Assembly (NCBI GenBank): GCA_046498405.1
Contig: JAWOAS010000089.1
Coordinates: 1-16,825 of the forward strand
Direction: 5' to 3'
Origin: T1Sed10-49 sp046498405
GTDB lineage: Bacteria; Actinomycetota; Nitriliruptoria; Euzebyales; Egibacteraceae
Length of the DNA: 16,825 nt
Below are positions 14,407 through 16,825 of this stretch, piece by piece. Below the pieces are notes generated by a model. The model made no database searches. It saw only the letters and a list, made by a program, of their open reading frames with translations, and had not been told where the DNA came from. The position numbers and the translations under genes are program-made. Positions within the stretch are counted from its first letter, which is position 1; each line of letters starts with the position of its first letter.

Positions 14407-15978
14407 TCAGCGGCCGGTGCGGTCGGCGCGCCCGCGGGCGTGGTGCGCGGCGATCCCGCCGGCGACCACCGCCGCGCCGGTCGTCGCGCCGGGACCCGGA
14501 TGCCCGCCGTCGAACACGCCGGCGACCTCCTCGGTCGCGTAGAGCCCCTCGAGGGGGCGCCCGCCGCCGTCGAGGACCCGGGCGTGCTCGTCGGCGCGTA
14601 GGCTGCCGCCGGCCTCGAGGGTCGTGGTCGTCAGTCGCACCGCCGACAGGGGTGGCTCCTCGAGCGGGGCGAGGCACGGATTGGGGGCGACCCCGGGGTC
14701 GCCGTGGGCGCGGTCGTGGGCGCTGTCGCCGCGGCCGAAGTCGTCGTCGTGGCCGTGCCGGGCGAGCAGCCCGGCGCGCTCGAGGGTCGCCGCGAGGGCC
14801 TCGGCGGGCACGCCGAGCGCTGCGGCGAGCTCGCCCGGTGAGGCGGCGGTGTGGGCGAGGCCGGCGTCGTGCCAGGCCGCGGGCAGCGCCTGGTGGGGCA
14901 GGATGCCGCCACTGAAGGCGTAGCGGTTGCGGTGGCGCTGGTCGACGATGAGCCACGCCGGCCCCCGGCCGTCTGCGTAGGCCTCGTGCAGCGCGTGGCC
15001 GAGGAGGCGGAGCGGCGCCGCCTCGTTGGCGATGCGTCGTCCAGTCGCGTCGACGATGAGCGAGCCGGGCAGCGCGCGCTCGTCGCCGAGCGGCAGCGGC
15101 GCGCCCTCGGGCACCGCGACCGCCGGCGCCCATGCGGTGGTCGGGGCCCCCGATCGCGCCGCGCCGTGGGGCTCGCCGGCGGCCTCGAGGCCCCCGGCGG
15201 CCAGGACGATCCCGGCGCGGGTGGCCAGCTCGGTCACCCGCCCGTGCAGCCGCACCCGCGCGCCGAGGACCTGCCGGCCCTCGGCGCGCAGCTCGAGCAG
15301 CGGCGCGGAGGTGTGCAGGAGCACGCCGACCTGGCGCAGCCCCATTCGCAGGCCGGCGGCCAGGGCCTGCCCGCCGGTGGCCCGCTCGCGCCCGGAGGCG
15401 CGACCGGCGAGGCCCTTGGCCAGGGCCCCGGCGCCGGCGAGGGGCCCCCTCGCGGTGCGCGCGGCCAGCGACAGCCACCGCAGCTCGTCGGAGGTCGTGG
15501 CCACCGGCCACGCCGGCTGTGCCGCGGGCGGCTCGAGGCGCTCGCGGTCGGGGCCGAGCCGGTTGACGTCGAAGGGCTTGGGCTCGACCGCGCGTCCGGC
15601 CGCCGAGCCGCCCGGCCGCTCTGGCGCGTCGTCGGGGTGCTCGGCCATGTGCCGCAGCCCGAGGGGGGTGCGGCGGCGCAGCAGCGACACCGCCGCGGGG
15701 CCGTAGTCGACGAGCGCGGTGAGCCGGTCGCGGTCGGCGTCGGCACCGGCGACGGCCTCGAGGTAGGCCAGGGCCCGCTCGCGGGTGTCGGGCAGGCCGG
15801 CCTCGGCGAGGACCTCGTTGCCCGGCAGCCACAGCGCGCCGTCGGAGCGGGCCGCCGAGCCGCCGAAGCGCTCGTCGGCCTCGACGACGACGGTGTGCAG
15901 GCCCGCCCGGGCGCCGGCGAGGGCGGCGGCGAGCCCTCCCGCCCCGGAGCCGACGACGAGGAGGTCGACGGTGCGCAT
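14407..15978 (-). CDS. FAD-dependent dehydrogenase, 3-ketosteroid dehydrogenase/fumarate reductase superfamily
   Basis: Flavoprotein of 523 residues with FAD_binding_2 architecture. The N-terminus is a Rossmann dinucleotide fold, VVGSGAGGLAAALAGARAG, followed by the acidic ribose-binding residue in VVVEADERFGGSAARSDGA and LWLPGNEVL, the wording typical of 3-ketosteroid-delta-1-dehydrogenases (KstD). The C-terminal FAD motif is GLYATEEVAGVFDGG then HPGPGATTGAAV. The ATG at 15978 is chosen because GAGGAG lies 8 bases upstream; an in-frame ATG at 15984 is only 2 bases from it. Where KstD enzymes have a catalytic Tyr (HTYPG-type motif), this protein has His493 in GGHPGPG, so steroid dehydrogenation is doubtful. 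It could act on another ketone, enone or dicarboxylate. Superfamily firm, substrate unknown. Confidence 0.85.
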   Translation of the reverse strand: MRTVDLLVVGSGAGGLAAALAGARAGLHTVVVEADERFGGSAARSDGALWLPGNEVLAEAGLPDTRERALAYLEAVAGADADRDRLTALVDYGPAAVSLLRRRTPLGLRHMAEHPDDAPERPGGSAAGRAVEPKPFDVNRLGPDRERLEPPAAQPAWPVATTSDELRWLSLAARTARGPLAGAGALAKGLAGRASGRERATGGQALAAGLRMGLRQVGVLLHTSAPLLELRAEGRQVLGARVRLHGRVTELATRAGIVLAAGGLEAAGEPHGAARSGAPTTAWAPAVAVPEGAPLPLGDERALPGSLIVDATGRRIANEAAPLRLLGHALHEAYADGRGPAWLIVDQRHRNRYAFSGGILPHQALPAAWHDAGLAHTAASPGELAAALGVPAEALAATLERAGLLARHGHDDDFGRGDSAHDRAHGDPGVAPNPCLAPLEEPPLSAVRLTTTTLEAGGSLRADEHARVLDGGGRPLEGLYATEEVAGVFDGGHPGPGATTGAAVVAGGIAAHHARGRADRTGR

Positions 15979-16037
15979 CCTCATCGCTCCTCTCGTGTCG
16001 GTGGCGCCGGGGACGTGGTCATCCGGTGCTCGGCCCG

Positions 16038-16599
16038 ATGGTAGGGCCGCACTGCCACACGCTCGCGCACCAGGAGGGTGACGCGGCGCTCGCTGCCCTG
16101 GCCGGACGGTTTGCCGCCGCGGTGCGCAAGGGGGGTCCCGTCGCTCGCCTCGGCGGCGACGAGTTCGTCCGCCCCATCCTGGGCATCGAGGCCGGTTAGG
16201 ACCTCGGGCCGACGGCCGGCAGGCGCATCGAGCGCACCGCCGGGCCGGTGTCCCCGCACCACGATCGCCGAGGCGACGGGGATCCTGGTTGGCACGCTCT
16301 TGCGCACCGTCCCTGAGCAGGCGCTCGCATCGCGCGCCGAGGAGCGTTGCCTCGACATCCTCGTCGGTGCTCACTGGGCCACACTGCCGCGGCTCGCGCG
16401 GGTTCACCGGGATCTTGGTAAGGCCGACGCCGTGCTCGATGGCCGCGACCCCGAGGTCCGACGTCTGCTCGCCTCGCTCGGGATGACCGCTCAGGCCCGG
16501 GGCACGCCCCCGGCCCCCGACGGGGTCGAGACCATCGCCTAGCTCGAGGCCCTTGAGGCGCTTGGCTGCCGCCTGGCGCAGGGGGTCGCGACTCGCTGA
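16038..16599 (+). pseudogene. Decayed GGDEF-EAL (cyclic-di-GMP turnover) gene
   Basis: Two recognisable pieces of one gene type survive. In the first frame (16038-16199) the peptide LAHQEGDAALAALAGRFAAA, then VRKGGPVARLGGDEFV, matches the core of a GGDEF diguanylate cyclase from the (G)HxxGD helix through the active-site GGDEF; it lacks the preceding DxDxFK region and soon meets a stop (16197). In another frame, bases 16432-16599 read DGRDPEVRRLLASLG, a scrambled stretch, then DGVETIA, a TAG stop (16540), and LEALEALGCRLAQG: the end of an EAL domain (compare EGVETxxQLxxLxxLGCxxAQG). The frame change, the nonsense codon and the missing EAL signature and middle show it is dead. No start signal is seen. 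It sits between the dehydrogenase gene's upstream end and tRNA-Ser. Confidence 0.75.
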
Positions 16600-16632
16600 G
16601 GCTATGCGGCTGGCGTGAGGCGACCCCGCCGG

Positions 16633-16723
16633 TGGCGGAGGCGGAGGGATTCGAACCCTCGAGACACGCGAGGTGCCTGGCGGTTTTCAAGACCGCTGCC
16701 TTCGTCCGCTCGGCCACGCCTCC
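16633..16723 (-). tRNA. tRNA-Ser(UGA)
   Basis: Read on the minus strand, the sequence begins GGAGGCGTGGCCGAGCGG and folds as a class II tRNA: 7-bp acceptor stem (GGAGGCG with CGCCTCC), D-arm, anticodon stem GCGGT/ACCGC with loop CTTGAAA (anticodon TGA at 16687-16689), a long variable arm, and T-arm with GGTTCGAATCC. The discriminator base is G and CCA is encoded (16633-16635). The long variable arm and the anticodon identify serine, reading UCN codons, mainly UCA. Its 3' end faces the decayed GGDEF-EAL gene. Confidence 0.97.
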
Positions 16724-16724
16724 T

Positions 16725-16744
16725 GGCCCCGAAGTGTAGGGGCC
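16725..16744 (-). promoter_or_regulatory. Candidate -10 within a small inverted repeat upstream of tRNA-Ser
   Basis: On the minus strand TACACT (16733-16738) ends nine bases before the tRNA 5' end, fitting a -10 element with a very short leader; 17 bases further up GCGACC (16756-16761) is a poor -35 with three matches. The hexamer is framed by the perfect arms GGCCCC (16725-16730) and GGGGCC (16739-16744), a 6-bp stem with an 8-base loop that could affect 5' processing or be incidental. Confidence 0.35.
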
Positions 16745-16825
16745 GGGGCCGACGCGGTCGCGGGCCCGCGGGGCGGTGTTCGGCGCCGAGACCGACGAGT
16801 GGACGAAGCGGAACGCGGTCGCGGG

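Noticed and set aside
12131..15832. A 1233-codon open frame on the minus strand
   Set aside because: It lies in a wrong frame across the dehydrogenase and methyltransferase genes and antisense to the kinase and regulator; its product is low-complexity Arg/Pro/Ala sequence, the usual shadow of GC-rich codon bias.
16262..16330. ANTAR-like start (TIAEATGILVGTLL) in the decayed gene region
   Set aside because: The resemblance to ANTAR helix one covers few residues and is not followed by the rest of the domain; it lies between GGDEF and EAL remnants and is better taken as scrambled sequence.
16196..16717. Open frame starting MAERTKAAVLKTARHLACLEGSNPSAS on the minus strand, in part
   Set aside because: Its N-terminus is the translated tRNA-Ser gene, a well-known false protein; the rest is antisense to the decayed GGDEF-EAL gene.
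1..16825. CRISPR array, complete insertion sequence, integrase or phage genes
   Set aside because: The tandem repeats have no unique spacers; no transposase or integrase motifs or terminal inverted repeats were found, and no second copy of the tRNA-Ser 3' end marks an attachment site.

Overview
The window is GC-rich throughout and has the dense codon-biased reading frames, short spacings and 4-base ATGA/GTGA gene overlaps typical of Actinomycetota. The gene set (DUF4446 protein followed by pheA, a PilZ protein beside a chemoreceptor, a DUF5698/DUF2179 membrane protein, ROK kinase after serS) suggests a motile, deep-branching actinobacterium such as a member of the Nitriliruptoria or Acidimicrobiia. 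That placement is inference from gene content, not a measured phylogeny.

Layout. (1) 1-2210: the 3' part of a methyl-accepting chemotaxis receptor (+) converges on a PilZ c-di-GMP receptor gene (-), with a strong GC-rich hairpin between them. (2) 2443-5970: a winged-helix DNA-binding protein, then an overlapping DUF4446-pheA unit followed 2 bases later by a YibE/F membrane protein whose C-terminal tail carries four perfect 24-bp repeats. (3) 5971-6477: about 500 bp without a recognisable gene, holding a 42-bp tandem repeat and, just before serS, a promoter that may give a leaderless mRNA. (4) 6478-8675: serS and a ROK-family sugar kinase, overlapping by 4 bp. (5) 8749-9318 (-): a UPF0316-type membrane protein. 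(6) 9607-13009 (+): a four-gene operon of ABC ATPase, ABC permease, HisKA_3-type sensor kinase and NarL-type response regulator. (7) 13057-15978 (-): a flavin-dependent dehydrogenase related to 3-ketosteroid dehydrogenases, and a THUMP-type RNA methyltransferase downstream of it. (8) 15985-16825: a decayed GGDEF-EAL cyclic-di-GMP turnover gene lying against the 3' end of a tRNA-Ser(UGA) gene.

How they fit together. The MCP, the PilZ protein and the dead GGDEF-EAL gene belong to motility and c-di-GMP signalling, although they sit at opposite ends of the window. pheA makes phenylpyruvate for phenylalanine synthesis; serS charges tRNA-Ser, one isoacceptor of which is encoded 9 kb away. The ABC/two-component operon looks like a self-contained sensing and export module of the kind that often answers envelope stress or antibiotics; its ligand cannot be read from sequence.

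I did not find a convincing new multi-gene system. The points most worth checking are the GGDEF-EAL ruin beside tRNA-Ser, the dehydrogenase with a substituted C-terminal catalytic tyrosine, the duplicated start region of the methyltransferase gene, and the in-frame tandem repeats.
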